Shown: positions 8,307 to 16,429, numbered from the stretch's first letter. The stretch is 35,900 nucleotides of DNA from an uncultured Cardiobacterium sp. (GCF_938028825.1 NZ_CALIZP010000064.1:1-35900), one strand, 5' to 3'. A program made the numbers and translations. The notes: generated by a model not told the origin, from the letters alone.

Positions 8307-8972
8307 ATGTCCTTCCTGCAAAGCTTTTTTTTCGAATACGGCTATTACGCCGTCTTCAGCGTACTCGTCCTCTGCGGCATGGGCCTGCCCCTGCCGGAAG
8401 ACATCACCCTCGTCACCGCCGGCATCATCTCCGCCCTCGGCGACAAAAATGTGCACATCATGCTGGCGGTCGCCTATCTCGGCGTGCTCGCGGGCGACTG
8501 GATGATGTACCTCATCGGCTGGAAATTCGGCCCGCACCTGCGCAAATCGCGCTGGTTTTCCAAACTGCTCACCCCGAAGCGGATGCTGCAAACAGAAACC
8601 CTCTTCCTGCGCTACGGCAACCGCCTCGTCTTTATCGCCCGCTTCCTGCCCGGCCTGCGCGCGCCGATTTACGTCATGACCGGCATCACCCGCCGCATCA
8701 GCTTCTGGCAGTTCACCCTCATGGACGGCATCGCCGCGCTGCTCTCCGTGCCCTTCTTCGTCTATATCGGCTTCTACGGCGCGGAAAACAGCGAATGGAT
8801 GATGAGGAAAATGCACGAATTCAAATACCTGACCGTAACGCTGTTCGTCTGCCTCGCCGCCTTCATCGTTTACTACCTGTGGCGGCGCAAACGGCGCATC
8901 GCTTTTTTTCGCACCACCCGTGCCCGTCTGCGCGCGCAGCGCAAGGAAGGCAAACCGGTGCAAGCAGGATGA
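8307..8972 (+). CDS. DedA family membrane protein
   Basis: A 221-residue polytopic inner-membrane protein of the DedA/VTT family, whose members include undecaprenyl-phosphate or phospholipid flippases that help keep membrane potential and envelope integrity. Family signatures are GMGLPLPEDITLVTAG near residues 24-39 and the re-entrant FLPGLRAPIYVMTG motif near 113-126, containing the essential Arg. Hydrophobic segments lie at both ends, followed by a basic cytoplasmic tail rich in Arg and Lys. The ATG at 8307 fits the family start. It is transcribed alone, ending at a strong terminator before the convergent glycerate kinase gene. Confidence 0.9.
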   Translation: MSFLQSFFFEYGYYAVFSVLVLCGMGLPLPEDITLVTAGIISALGDKNVHIMLAVAYLGVLAGDWMMYLIGWKFGPHLRKSRWFSKLLTPKRMLQTETLFLRYGNRLVFIARFLPGLRAPIYVMTGITRRISFWQFTLMDGIAALLSVPFFVYIGFYGAENSEWMMRKMHEFKYLTVTLFVCLAAFIVYYLWRRKRRIAFFRTTRARLRAQRKEGKPVQAG

Positions 8973-8979
8973 TGACGGC

Positions 8980-9010
8980 AATCAGGCGGCCATTGGCCGC
9001 CTGATTTTTT
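8980..9010 (+). terminator. Rho-independent terminator after dedA
   Basis: A perfect 12-bp stem (AATCAGGCGGCC paired with GGCCGCCTGATT) around an ATT loop is followed by a run of T residues. It lies 7 bp past the stop codon, between convergent genes. Confidence 0.92.
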
Positions 9011-9058
9011 ATGCCGCGCATTTTGCCTTCGTGCCGGCGCACCAGGCGCCGTGCAGGT

Positions 9059-10192
9059 TTACCTGCCCAGCCGGTACAGCCTGGCAACATTCTGCGCGGT
9101 CGAAATCAGGTTGTCCCGCGCGTTGGCCAGCACGGTTTCCAGCGAACCGAGCTGGCGGATAATCGGGAAGACGGCGTCGATACCGTGCGCATAGACGACT
9201 TCGTAATCTTCACGCAGACAGCCGACAATGGCGATGACGGGTTTGCCGTATTGCTTGGCCACCTGTGCCACGCCGATGGGGGTCTTGCCGTGTGCACTTT
9301 GCGAGTCCATGCGGCCTTCGCCGGTGATGACCAGGTCGGCATCTTTGACATACCTTGCCAGACCGACAGTTTCCAGCACGATTTGCGCGCCTGCCCTCAG
9401 GTGCACGTTGGGCAGGGTGAGCAAACCGCCGCCCATGCCGCCTGCCGCGCCCGCACCCGCATGGTCTTTGATGTTTTTGCCGGTGGCGGCCCGGACTTTG
9501 GCGGCGAAGCGGGCGAGTGCGGCATCCAGTTCCGCCACCATTGCCGCCGTCGCGCCCTTCTGCGGGCCGAACACGGCAGACGCCCCTTTTTCACCGCACA
9601 AGGGGTTATCGACGTCGCAGGCGACTTCAAAATCCACATCGCGCAGGCGCGAATCCAGCCCGCTGAAATCGGCCTGTTCGATGTGCGCGAGCGCACCGCC
9701 GCCAAAGCCGAGCGGATGGCCGCTGCCGTCTGCAAAACGTGCGCCCAGGGCTTGCAGCATGCCTGCGCCGCCGTCGTTGGTCGCGCTGCCGCCGATGCCG
9801 AGGATGATTTTTTGCACGCCTTCATCCAGTGCCGACAGAATCAGTTCGCCGGTGCCAAAGCTGGTGGTCAGCAGCGGATTGCGCCGTTCCGGCGGCACCA
9901 GATGCAGCCCCGAAGCCGCTGCCATTTCGATGATGGCAGTTTTGCCGTTGCCGGAAATGCCGAATTGGGCTTGCACCTTGTTGCCCAGCGGGGCAGTTAC
10001 TTCCACGGTTTTGAGGCAGCCTTGCGAGGCGTCAATCAAGGACTGGACCGTGCCTTCGCCGCCGTCCGCCATCGGCACCTTGACGTATTCGGCATCGGGC
10101 AACACTTTTTTCAGCCCGGTTTCGATGGCTTCGGCAACTTCCATTGCCGACAGGCTTTCTTTGAACGAATCGGGGGCTATGACGATTTTCAT
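9059..10192 (-). CDS. glxK: Glycerate kinase
   Basis: A 377-residue kinase that phosphorylates D-glycerate with ATP, feeding glyoxylate and sugar-acid catabolism into glycolysis. It belongs to the GlxK/GarK family: the start MKIVIAPDSFKESLSA is diagnostic, followed by MADGGEGTVQSLIDA, then LGIGGSATNDGGAGMLQALG, and GEGRMDSQSAHGKTPIGVA near the C-terminus. The ATG at 10192 has AGGAG just upstream; an in-frame upstream start at 10252 would add 20 unrelated residues. It is divergent from cdaR, the regulator of such genes in E. coli. A related permease gene (gntP) lies 5 kb away. Whether the product is 2- or 3-phosphoglycerate cannot be told from sequence. Confidence 0.95.
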   Translation of the reverse strand: MKIVIAPDSFKESLSAMEVAEAIETGLKKVLPDAEYVKVPMADGGEGTVQSLIDASQGCLKTVEVTAPLGNKVQAQFGISGNGKTAIIEMAAASGLHLVPPERRNPLLTTSFGTGELILSALDEGVQKIILGIGGSATNDGGAGMLQALGARFADGSGHPLGFGGGALAHIEQADFSGLDSRLRDVDFEVACDVDNPLCGEKGASAVFGPQKGATAAMVAELDAALARFAAKVRAATGKNIKDHAGAGAAGGMGGGLLTLPNVHLRAGAQIVLETVGLARYVKDADLVITGEGRMDSQSAHGKTPIGVAQVAKQYGKPVIAIVGCLREDYEVVYAHGIDAVFPIIRQLGSLETVLANARDNLISTAQNVARLYRLGR

Positions 10193-10577
10193 ATCAGTCT
10201 CCTGCATATATGTGGGGGAAGGGGGGTACGCCGTCCGGGCCTGCGGCGGCATTCAGAAGCGGCATCAGGTTGCCCGCCTTGATGCCCCGTGCCCGCACCC
10301 GGCGCCATCAGCGTATCTGCCGGTCTGCCGTATGCGGGCGAAACCCGTCCGGTGGCAATAACCGGCGCAACGATTGCACCCGATGCGGAAGCGGAAACCA
10401 TGCACTTTCTCCGGAAGGTAAAGAAGAGGAGGGGCTTGTCACAGGTGGGATTATGCAGAAGCGGGGCGGAAAAGTCTTTGTGCAATGCCACTAAAAGCAT
10501 GATCCCGTTCCAGATTCCTTGCTGCTATTTGACAGAGAAAAACCATAATGGGTTTTTTATTGTGGCAGGACAGTGAT
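10193..10577. promoter_or_regulatory. Divergent glxK/cdaR intergenic region
   Basis: A 385-bp gene-free interval between divergent starts, so it must hold both promoters and probably CdaR-binding sites. A consensus-like TTGACA occurs at 10529-10534, about 45 bp before the cdaR ATG, but I see no good -10 box at 16-18 bp. An overlapping alternative is TTGCTG with CATAAT. A short open frame here (from about 10289) shows no recognisable protein features. Confidence 0.5.
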
Positions 10578-11722
10578 ATGCACGAACTCACCCCCGGCAT
10601 GGCGCAGAAAATCGTCGCGCGCACCATGGCAATCATCGGCTGCAATATCAACATCATGGATGCAGACGGCGTCATCATTGCCAGCGGCGACGCGCAGCGT
10701 ATCGGGCAGAAACACGACGGCGCATTGCTGGCTTTGGCACAGGGCAGGACGGTCGGTATCGATGAAGACAGCCCGCTGCACGGCGTCAAGCCGGGTCTGA
10801 ATATGCCCCTGCGGCTGGACGGCGAAATCATCGGCGTTATCGGCCTGACCGGCAACCCCGGCCATTCGCAGGAATTTGCCCGCCTGGTCGGCATGACGGC
10901 GGAGATGATGCTGGAACAGGCGCGTTTGTTCGAGATGCTGGCGCAGGATGCGCGGCTGAAAGAAGAACTGATCCTGAATCTGGTGTCGGCCGAAAAAATC
11001 ACGCCCGCCATAGAAAGCCGGGCAAACCGCCTCGGCGTGGATTTGCGCATGCCGCGCGTGGCCTGCATTATCGAAGTGGATACCGGGCATTTGGGCGTGG
11101 CAGAAATCAACGAGGAAATGCGCACCCTGCAAAAGCTGCTGCACTATCCCGAACGCGACAACCTGGTCGCCGTATTGTCGCTGACGCGGCTGGTCGTGCT
11201 GAAACCCGCATTGAATCCCCACGGACACTGGAATCTGCAAAACCATATAGCACGCATTGATGCGCTGGTAGCGCGCATGAGCGAACAGACTTCGCTGACT
11301 GTCCGCATCGCGCTGGGGCATTACTTTACCGGCCATGCAGGACAAAACGCCATCGCCCTTTCCTGTCAAACCGCGCAAGCGGCGCTGGAAGTCGGCAAAA
11401 ACCGTTTCCCCAACCGGCGGATTTACCATTACCAGGAACTGATGCTGCCGGTATTGCTCAACCCGCGCAAAGACGGCTGGCAGTCCCGCGAACTGGCGCG
11501 GACGCTCGACAAACTCAAACGCGCCGACAAAAACGGCTTGCTGCTCAAAACCCCGCGCGCGTGGTTCGCGCACAACATGAGGCAACGCCGATCGCGCAGG
11601 CGCTGTTTGTTCACCGCAACACGCTGGAATACCGCTTGCGCAAGATTTTCGCACTGACCTGCCTGGACATCGACCATACCGATGACCGTTTTTTGCTGTA
11701 TATCGCCGTGCATATGGTGTAA
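10578..11722 (+). pseudogene. cdaR: Sugar diacid regulator CdaR, frameshifted in its HTH domain
   Basis: In E. coli this family activates glycerate, galactarate and glucarate genes. The N-terminus matches the diacid-recognition domain (MAQKIVARTM, then NINIMDADGVIIASGD, GVIGLTGNP and MTAEMMLEQARLFEMLAQD). The reading frame stays intact to about 11579 (WFAHNM), then shifts and stops at 11657. In the next frame the missing PucR-type helix-turn-helix resumes as ATPIAQALFVHRNTLEYRLR and runs to a TAA at 11720-11722. One missing base near 11579-11581 restores about 380 residues. It may be a true mutation, a sequencing error or, less likely, programmed. As written, the truncated product lacks its DNA-binding domain. 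The gene is divergent from glxK. Confidence 0.88.
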
Positions 11723-11770
11723 ATCACCGGGACATGGGCGAAAGGAAAGCGGCCGGGCGGGGCGACGGCG

Positions 11771-11799
11771 GCAACCGGGCGGCCGAGCCGCCCGGTTGC
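11771..11799. terminator. GC-rich hairpin downstream of cdaR
   Basis: GCAACCGGGCGG pairs perfectly over 12 bp with CCGCCCGGTTGC around a CCGAG loop. No T-run follows, so termination would be weak, or the hairpin may serve as an RNA 3' stabiliser. Confidence 0.5.
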
Positions 11800-11830
11800 T
11801 TGTGGCTGCCACCTTCGCGCACGACAAAAA

Positions 11831-11936
11831 TATAGTCGTTTCAAATAGGGCTGAGACAAGGCGGTGAGCCGAAGACAGTACAGATAGTACGGCGAGGCAA
11901 GCCAACACCGTATCAGTTCTAGTTGAAACGACCATA
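11831..11936. mobile_element. Correia-like miniature inverted-repeat element
   Basis: A 106-bp element bounded by inverted repeats: TATAGTCGTTTCAA on the left and the complement of TATGGTCGTTTCAA on the right (13 of 14 match). The interior contains GACAAGGCG, GAAGACAGTACA, ATAGTACGG and GGCGAGGCAA, in the same order and spacing I recall for the short (about 105-bp) form of the Neisseria Correia repeat-enclosed element. Only the terminal repeats differ clearly from the Neisseria TATAGTGGATTAAA type. It has no coding capacity and would need a transposase in trans. The similarity is from memory, not an alignment. Confidence 0.75.
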
Positions 11937-12041
11937 ACGCCCCGGAATAAAGGGGATTTCCATGAAGAAAAACCCTTCCTCCGCTGCATAGGTATCCGCC
12001 TATCCCGCAACGAGAAAATCTTTTTAACGACCGTGGTTCAT

Positions 12042-12065
12042 CCTTCCCCCGCATGCGGGGGAAGG
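12042..12065. repeat. Perfect 24-bp palindrome
   Basis: CCTTCCCCCGCA is followed directly by its exact complement. Downstream there are two imperfect relatives sharing the CCCCGC-AA/TT-GCGGGG core and the GGGGAAGG flank (about 12148-12170 and 12226-12245), which suggests a dispersed intergenic repeat family. Confidence 0.7.
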
Positions 12066-12328
12066 TGCCCGGAGGGCGGAAGGGGGCAAAAGACGCCTGC
12101 TTGCCTTACTTGGCCCGATTCTCCCTGCGGACGAGCCCCACCCTACCCTCCCCCGCAAGCGGGGAAGGGAATTTATCTTTTGTTATTAAAGAATTACGCC
12201 TGCCCGGATAGGCAGATACTTATGCGCCGCTTGCGGGGGAAGGTGTCGCGCAACGACGTAAGGGGAAGACCACATGGGAAAGCCATCATAAAGAAATATT
12301 GCCGTAACGAAGGCTGGGAATAACGGCG

Positions 12329-12361
12329 CAGGGCGGGTTTCAACCCGCCCTGTTTCTTTTT
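12329..12361 (+). terminator. Rho-independent terminator
   Basis: CAGGGCGGGTT pairs perfectly over 11 bp with AACCCGCCCTG around a TC loop, followed by TTTCTTTTTG on the plus strand. It would stop plus-strand transcription (from cdaR or the repeat region) before it runs into the convergent repeat-protein gene. Confidence 0.8.
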
Positions 12362-12426
12362 GTTGTTACTGTTTCTGCACGAGAAGCCGCTTGGGGAGGC
12401 ACTTGTCGGCAGCGGGGTTGCCGGGG

Positions 12427-13365
12427 TTATTTGCCGCCCGTTGCCGCCGGTTCGGCGGCAGGTTGTGCGGCGGTGCTTTCGGCGGCGGCGGGTGGCGCGG
12501 TGGTAGTTTCGGCGGCAGCGGCAGGTTGTGCGGCAGCGCTTTCGGCGGCAGCGGCAGGTTGTGCGGCAGCGCTTTCGGCGGCAGCGGCGGGTTGTGCGGC
12601 AGTGCTTTCGGCGGCAGCAGCGGGCTGCGCGGCGGTGCTTTCAGCGGCAGCGGCAGGCTGTGCGGCAGCGCTTTCGGCGGTGGCGGGTTGTGCGGCGGTA
12701 GTTTCGGCGGCAGCGGCGGGTTGCTCGGCGGTGCTTTCAGCAGCAGCGGCGGGTTGTGCGGCGGCGCTTTCAGCAGCAGCGGCGGGTTGTGCGGCGGCGC
12801 TTTCAGCAGCAGCGGGTTGTGCGGCGGTGCTTTCGGCGGTAGCGGCGGGTTGCTCGGCGGTCGTTTCGGCGGCAGCGGCGGGTTGTGCGGCGGTGCTTTC
12901 GGCGGCAACTGCGGGTTGCGCGGCGGTAGTTTCGGCGGTATTTTCGGCGGCAGCGGCGGGTTGCGCTGCGGTGCTTTCGGCGGCAGCGTCGGGTTGCGCT
13001 GCGGTGCTTTCAGCGGCAGCGTCGGGCTGCGCGGTGGCGTTTTCGGCGGCAGCGGCGGGTTGTGCGGCAGCGCTTTCGGCGGTGGCGGGTTGCGCGGCAG
13101 TGCTTTCGGCAGCAGCGGCGGGCTGTGCGGCGGTGCTTTCGGCGACAGCAGCGGGTTGCGCGGCGGTAGTTTCGGCGGCAGCGGCGGGTGGCGGCGCCGT
13201 CAGTTGGCCGACGGGGGCCAGGCGGCGGTCCTGTCCGTCATCGGTGGCTGTCACGGCACCGCCGGTGCCGCCGATGACGAAATAGCAGCCCAGCACGAGG
13301 ACGATGGGGGCGAGAAAGGCGCCGGCAAGCGGCAGCAGCAGGGAACGGGCGGGTTGGTTTGTCAT
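12427..13365 (-). CDS. Ala/Pro/Gln/Glu repeat protein, membrane-anchored or lipoprotein
   Basis: A 312-residue protein of unknown function. The N-terminus has one hydrophobic segment (residues 8-32) containing VLGC at 24-27, which is close to a lipobox, so it may be an inner-membrane anchor or a lipoprotein signal. After a short linker (to about residue 60), almost the whole protein consists of about 22 repeats of an 11-residue unit (consensus PAAAAESTAAQ). A few units have 10 residues and one is expanded to 15. The tail is EPAATGGK. No folded domain is visible. The ATG at 13365 has GGAG upstream and lies 29 bp after the Slam stop codon, so the two are probably cotranscribed. The 33-bp DNA repeats make copy-number change likely. 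Open frames on the other strand here are by-products of the repeat. Confidence 0.78.
   Translation of the reverse strand: MTNQPARSLLLPLAGAFLAPIVLVLGCYFVIGGTGGAVTATDDGQDRRLAPVGQLTAPPPAAAAETTAAQPAAVAESTAAQPAAAAESTAAQPATAESAAAQPAAAAENATAQPDAAAESTAAQPDAAAESTAAQPAAAAENTAETTAAQPAVAAESTAAQPAAAAETTAEQPAATAESTAAQPAAAESAAAQPAAAAESAAAQPAAAAESTAEQPAAAAETTAAQPATAESAAAQPAAAAESTAAQPAAAAESTAAQPAAAAESAAAQPAAAAESAAAQPAAAAETTTAPPAAAESTAAQPAAEPAATGGK
12470..13190. repeat. Coding minisatellite, about 33-bp unit
   Basis: Tandem imperfect copies of a 33-bp unit (30 bp in some), seen on the plus strand as alternating GGCGGCAGCGGCGGGTTG and TGCGGCGGTGCTTTC segments, about 22 units in all. They encode the repeats of the protein described for this interval. 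All unit lengths are multiples of 3, so gain or loss keeps the frame. There are no unique spacers, so it is not a CRISPR array. Confidence 0.85.
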
Positions 13366-13394
13366 GGTTTTCTCCGGTGGGTTGTGGGCGGGGT

Positions 13395-14819
13395 TCAGAA
13401 GGATTTGCTCAGTTCGAGATAGATGTCCTGATCGTGGTCGTCATAGTAGAAGTGGTTGCTGGCGGTGCGGTCCCAGCTGAAGGTCAGGCGCGGGGTGATG
13501 CCCCAGAAGTAGAGATTGCGGTTCCAGAGGCTGAGCGAGACGCCGTATTCGTTGTCCTTGCGCTTGATGCCGAAGAAGTCGGGGCCGTCGTAATTGCGCC
13601 GCGCGTAGGTGCCGACGAGGCGGGTGGACATGCCGAGTCCCCATTCCTGCCCCCAGCCGAGGTTGACGCCGAAACGCTTGAAGGCGTCCGAGCTGTCCTG
13701 CGCCTTGCTGCGGATGGCGTTAGCTCCGCCAAACCAGTACTGGCGCGCGTTCGGCGCGTAGAGGGCGCTCAGGCCGCCGTAGTACTGGTTGCCGTCCAGC
13801 CATTCGCGGCGGTCGTGCTGTTTGTGCATGGCCTGGGCGGCAGCGCTCAGGCGCCATTTCGGGGTCAGCCAGTAGGAGACGTTGGCATCGGCGCCGAGGT
13901 TGGTCGAGTAGCCCTGGCCGGAATAGATACGGCGCTGCACGAAGGGGATGAGGCTCGCATCCCAGCGGGCGTTCTGCCAGCCGCCGCCCATGCCGAGGCG
14001 GAAGCGGAAGTCGTCGTAGTCGTGCGCGTCCCAGTACCAGTCGCTGTTCATGCTGCTCTCGAATTGGGCATACCAGCCGTTCGCGGCAGGCATCCGCCGT
14101 TCGGCGGAGAGGTCGAGGTGGATGCCGTGCGCTTTTTTTGGCGCGGGGAAGGTCCAGGTGCCGCGCCCGGCCTGACGCTCGCGTTCGCGCGGCGCGCCGT
14201 TGATGTTGTTCTCGTTGCGATAGTAGCCGCCGATGTTGAAGGTCCAGCTGCGCCGCTCGCGCAGGGTGGTGAGCGCCTGTTCGATGATGTGGCGGATGTC
14301 GTCCGGCAGTTGTTCGGCGCGCAGTTTTTCGAGCTGGGCGCGCGCCGCTTCGTCCTGGTGATCGGCCATCAGCGCCATCGCCAGATGCAGGCGCACCGGT
14401 TGCAGGCTGGGGTCTTCGGCAATCATTTCGCGGAAGCGGGCGATGGCGAGCGAGAGATCGCCGGTGCTGCGCGCCTGCATTGCTTCGCCGAAGCGCAGCA
14501 GCATTTTGTCCTGCTTGTCGGCGGGCAGTTTGCGGTAGATGGGCAGCAGCATGGCGACCGCATCGGCATCGCCGTTGATGATGGCGCTGTCGAGGGCGTT
14601 GGCGAGCAGGGCGGGATCGGCCAGCAGCTGTTCTTCGGTCACTTCCATCACTTGCGCCTGCTGCTGCCGGTCTTTTTGCGTGTCCGCCGCCACTTTCTCG
14701 GCAGCCGCCGGCAGTTTTTCGTCCGGCGCGTGCAGGTCGGGGGTGGTGACTACCGGATTGGGCGCGGCGTGAAGCGTCGCCGCAAGCACAGCGGGAAGAA
14801 GTGCGGGGAGGATGCGCAT
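13395..14819 (-). CDS. Slam-type surface lipoprotein assembly modifier (type XI secretion)
   Basis: A 474-residue outer-membrane protein of the Slam (DUF560) family, which moves lipoproteins or related cargo to the cell surface. Residues 1-18 are a signal peptide (MRILPALLPAVLAATLHA). Residues about 60-185 are a helical TPR-like periplasmic region (FREMIAEDPSLQPVRLHLA). Residues about 191-474 form the beta-barrel, beginning with the family signature of a Trp strand then YYRNENNINGAP (199-210) and ending in a terminal Phe (LELSKSF), as expected for Bam-dependent barrels. The ATG at 14819 is chosen because it begins the signal peptide; the frame stays open upstream only by antisense chance in gntP. 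Its operon partner downstream is the repeat protein. A plausible cargo lipoprotein lies at 27264-28532. Confidence 0.88.
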   Translation of the reverse strand: MRILPALLPAVLAATLHAAPNPVVTTPDLHAPDEKLPAAAEKVAADTQKDRQQQAQVMEVTEEQLLADPALLANALDSAIINGDADAVAMLLPIYRKLPADKQDKMLLRFGEAMQARSTGDLSLAIARFREMIAEDPSLQPVRLHLAMALMADHQDEAARAQLEKLRAEQLPDDIRHIIEQALTTLRERRSWTFNIGGYYRNENNINGAPRERERQAGRGTWTFPAPKKAHGIHLDLSAERRMPAANGWYAQFESSMNSDWYWDAHDYDDFRFRLGMGGGWQNARWDASLIPFVQRRIYSGQGYSTNLGADANVSYWLTPKWRLSAAAQAMHKQHDRREWLDGNQYYGGLSALYAPNARQYWFGGANAIRSKAQDSSDAFKRFGVNLGWGQEWGLGMSTRLVGTYARRNYDGPDFFGIKRKDNEYGVSLSLWNRNLYFWGITPRLTFSWDRTASNHFYYDDHDQDIYLELSKSF

Positions 14820-14926
14820 TGCTCTGGTCTCGTTGTAAAAAATGACGCGCAAGTATAACGCCTGAAAGGGGTTTCTTCCCGCTTGCGGCGCATGGTGTTT
14901 TCCTGTTTTTATGCGTGATTTTATTG

Positions 14927-14955
14927 TTGTTAATCGTGGTTTCTTTGCGGATAAT
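14927..14955 (+). promoter_or_regulatory. Putative gntP promoter
   Basis: TTGTTA (14927-14932) and GATAAT (14950-14955) are separated by 17 bp, about 30 bp upstream of the gntP ATG. This lies in the short divergent region shared with the Slam gene. Confidence 0.6.
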
Positions 14956-14984
14956 GCGAGCAGTTGTTCAACCGTGAGGTGTTT

Positions 14985-16343
14985 ATGATTGTCTGGTGGT
15001 TGGTTCTGGTCATCGTCTTTATCGTGCTGGCGACGGCCAAGTTGAAATGGCATCCCTTCCTCGTCCTGCTGCTTGCCTGTTTTTTGACGGCGTTCTGCTA
15101 TCAACTGCCGCTGACCGGCAAGACGGGCATCGCCGCCGTCATCGGCACGGGCTTCGGCAATATTCTCGGCTCGATCGGCCTCGTCATCACCCTGGGGACG
15201 ATCATCGGCCTGGTGCTGGAAAAGACGGGTGCGGCGCTGGTCATGGCGGAAGCGGTGGTGAAGGTCATCGGCCCGCGTTTCCCGACGCTCGCCATGTCGG
15301 TGGTCGGCGCGATTGTTTCCATTCCGGTGTTTTGTGATTCCGGCTTCGTCATCCTCCATTCGTTGAAGGAATCGCTGGCGAAGCGGATGAAGGTGTCATC
15401 TGTGGCGATGAGCGTCGCGCTTGCCACGGGCCTCTATGCCACGCACACGTTCGTGCCGCCGACGCCGGGGCCGATTGCCGCCGCCGGCAAGCTTGGGCTG
15501 GAAAACCAGTTGGGAATGGTCATCGGTATGGGGCTTTTGGTTTCGCTGGTGCCGATCGTCGCCGGCTGGTGGTGGGCAAACCACTTCTTGCATGAAGCGC
15601 CGGATGGTGCCGCCGCTGCGGATGCTGCCGCTGCCGACAAGGCACAAGCCATCCGCGACGGCTACGGCACACTGCCCTCGCCTGCCGCGGCCTTTATGCC
15701 GATTGTCGTGCCCATCGTGCTGATTTGCCTCGGTTCCATTGCCGCTTTTCCGACGCATCCCTTTGGCGACGGCACGGCGCTGACGTTCTTTACTTTCTTC
15801 GGCACGCCGCTGAACGCGCTGCTGATCGGCCTGTTCCTCTCCTTTCTGCTGCTGCGCGGCGATAAGGCGGCGCATATCGGCACGATTATCGGCGACGGCA
15901 TCGCCGCCTGCGCGCCGATTCTGCTGATTACCGGCGCAGGCGGCGCGTTTGGCGAGGTGTTGAAGGCAACGCCGGTTGCCGACTACGTCGGCAAGACGTT
16001 GAGTACGAGCGGTGTCGGCCTCTTCATGCCGTTCATCGTCGCCGCCGCGCTGAAATCGGCGCAGGGCTCGACCACGGTGGCGCTGATTACCACCGCCGCC
16101 ATCGTCGAACCGCTGCTGGCGCAAATGGGGCTGGACAGCGAAATGGGGCGCGTACTCTGCGTGATGGCCATCGGCGCGGGAGCGATGACGGTATCGCACG
16201 CCAACGACAGTTTCTTCTGGGTCGTCACCCAGTTCAGCCGCATGAGCGTCGGCCAGGGCTACCGCACGCAGACCGCCGCCACCGCTATTCAGGGTGTGAG
16301 CGGGATTATCTGGGTGTGGCTGCTCAGCAAAATATTCCTGTGA
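14985..16343 (+). CDS. GntP family sugar-acid permease
   Basis: A 452-residue inner-membrane proton symporter of the gluconate/GntP family, whose substrates include gluconate, glycerate and related acids. Twelve or so hydrophobic segments are present, with the family-typical GTGFGNILGSIGLVITLGTIIGLVLEKTGAA stretch abbreviated here as LGSIGLVITLGTIIG, the IPVFCDSGFVIL motif, and HTFVPPTPGPIAAA. The ATG at 14985 has GAGG eight bases upstream; a TTG at 14964 is possible but poorer. The stop codon overlaps a GTG that starts a glycerate-kinase-like remnant. With glxK and cdaR elsewhere in the window, glycerate is the likeliest substrate. That assignment is inference. Confidence 0.92.
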   Translation: MIVWWLVLVIVFIVLATAKLKWHPFLVLLLACFLTAFCYQLPLTGKTGIAAVIGTGFGNILGSIGLVITLGTIIGLVLEKTGAALVMAEAVVKVIGPRFPTLAMSVVGAIVSIPVFCDSGFVILHSLKESLAKRMKVSSVAMSVALATGLYATHTFVPPTPGPIAAAGKLGLENQLGMVIGMGLLVSLVPIVAGWWWANHFLHEAPDGAAAADAAAADKAQAIRDGYGTLPSPAAAFMPIVVPIVLICLGSIAAFPTHPFGDGTALTFFTFFGTPLNALLIGLFLSFLLLRGDKAAHIGTIIGDGIAACAPILLITGAGGAFGEVLKATPVADYVGKTLSTSGVGLFMPFIVAAALKSAQGSTTVALITTAAIVEPLLAQMGLDSEMGRVLCVMAIGAGAMTVSHANDSFFWVVTQFSRMSVGQGYRTQTAATAIQGVSGIIWVWLLSKIFL

Positions 16344-16429
16344 AAATCGTGATTGCCCCGGCTGCCCGCCGGGAAGCGCTGCCGCAAGCGGAATACCGCT
16401 GCGTGCAGGCGCGGCGAATGACTTGGGCT

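Larger units (their letters stand above)
11723..12426. other. 704-bp gene-free region with nested repeats
   Basis: Between cdaR and the repeat-protein gene there is no convincing coding sequence. It contains a GC-rich hairpin (11771-11799), a Correia-like miniature element (11831-11936), a perfect 24-bp palindrome (12042-12065), two further imperfect relatives of it (near 12148-12170 and 12226-12245) and a terminator (12329-12361). An open frame at 12033-12323 runs through the palindromes and has no protein-like features. Confidence 0.7.

Noticed and set aside
10289..10576. Small plus-strand gene (95 codons) upstream of cdaR
   Set aside because: No good RBS, no recognisable pattern, and it ends just before the cdaR start within an expected regulatory region.
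12033..12323. 96-codon plus-strand gene in the repeat-rich gap
   Set aside because: It is built from palindromic repeats and has no protein-like features.
12470..13190. CRISPR array suggested by regular 33-bp repeats
   Set aside because: Units are contiguous and all similar, with no unique spacers and no cas genes. It is a coding minisatellite.
12391..13422. Glycine-rich 343-codon plus-strand protein (GGSGGLCGGAF repeats)
   Set aside because: A repeat whose unit is a multiple of 3 stays open in several frames. The minus-strand frame has the RBS, the N-terminal membrane segment and the operon position, so it is preferred.
14820..15359. N-terminal extension of the Slam homologue by 180 codons
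   Set aside because: The extension is antisense to gntP. A good signal peptide starts at 14819 and the divergent promoter region lies between.
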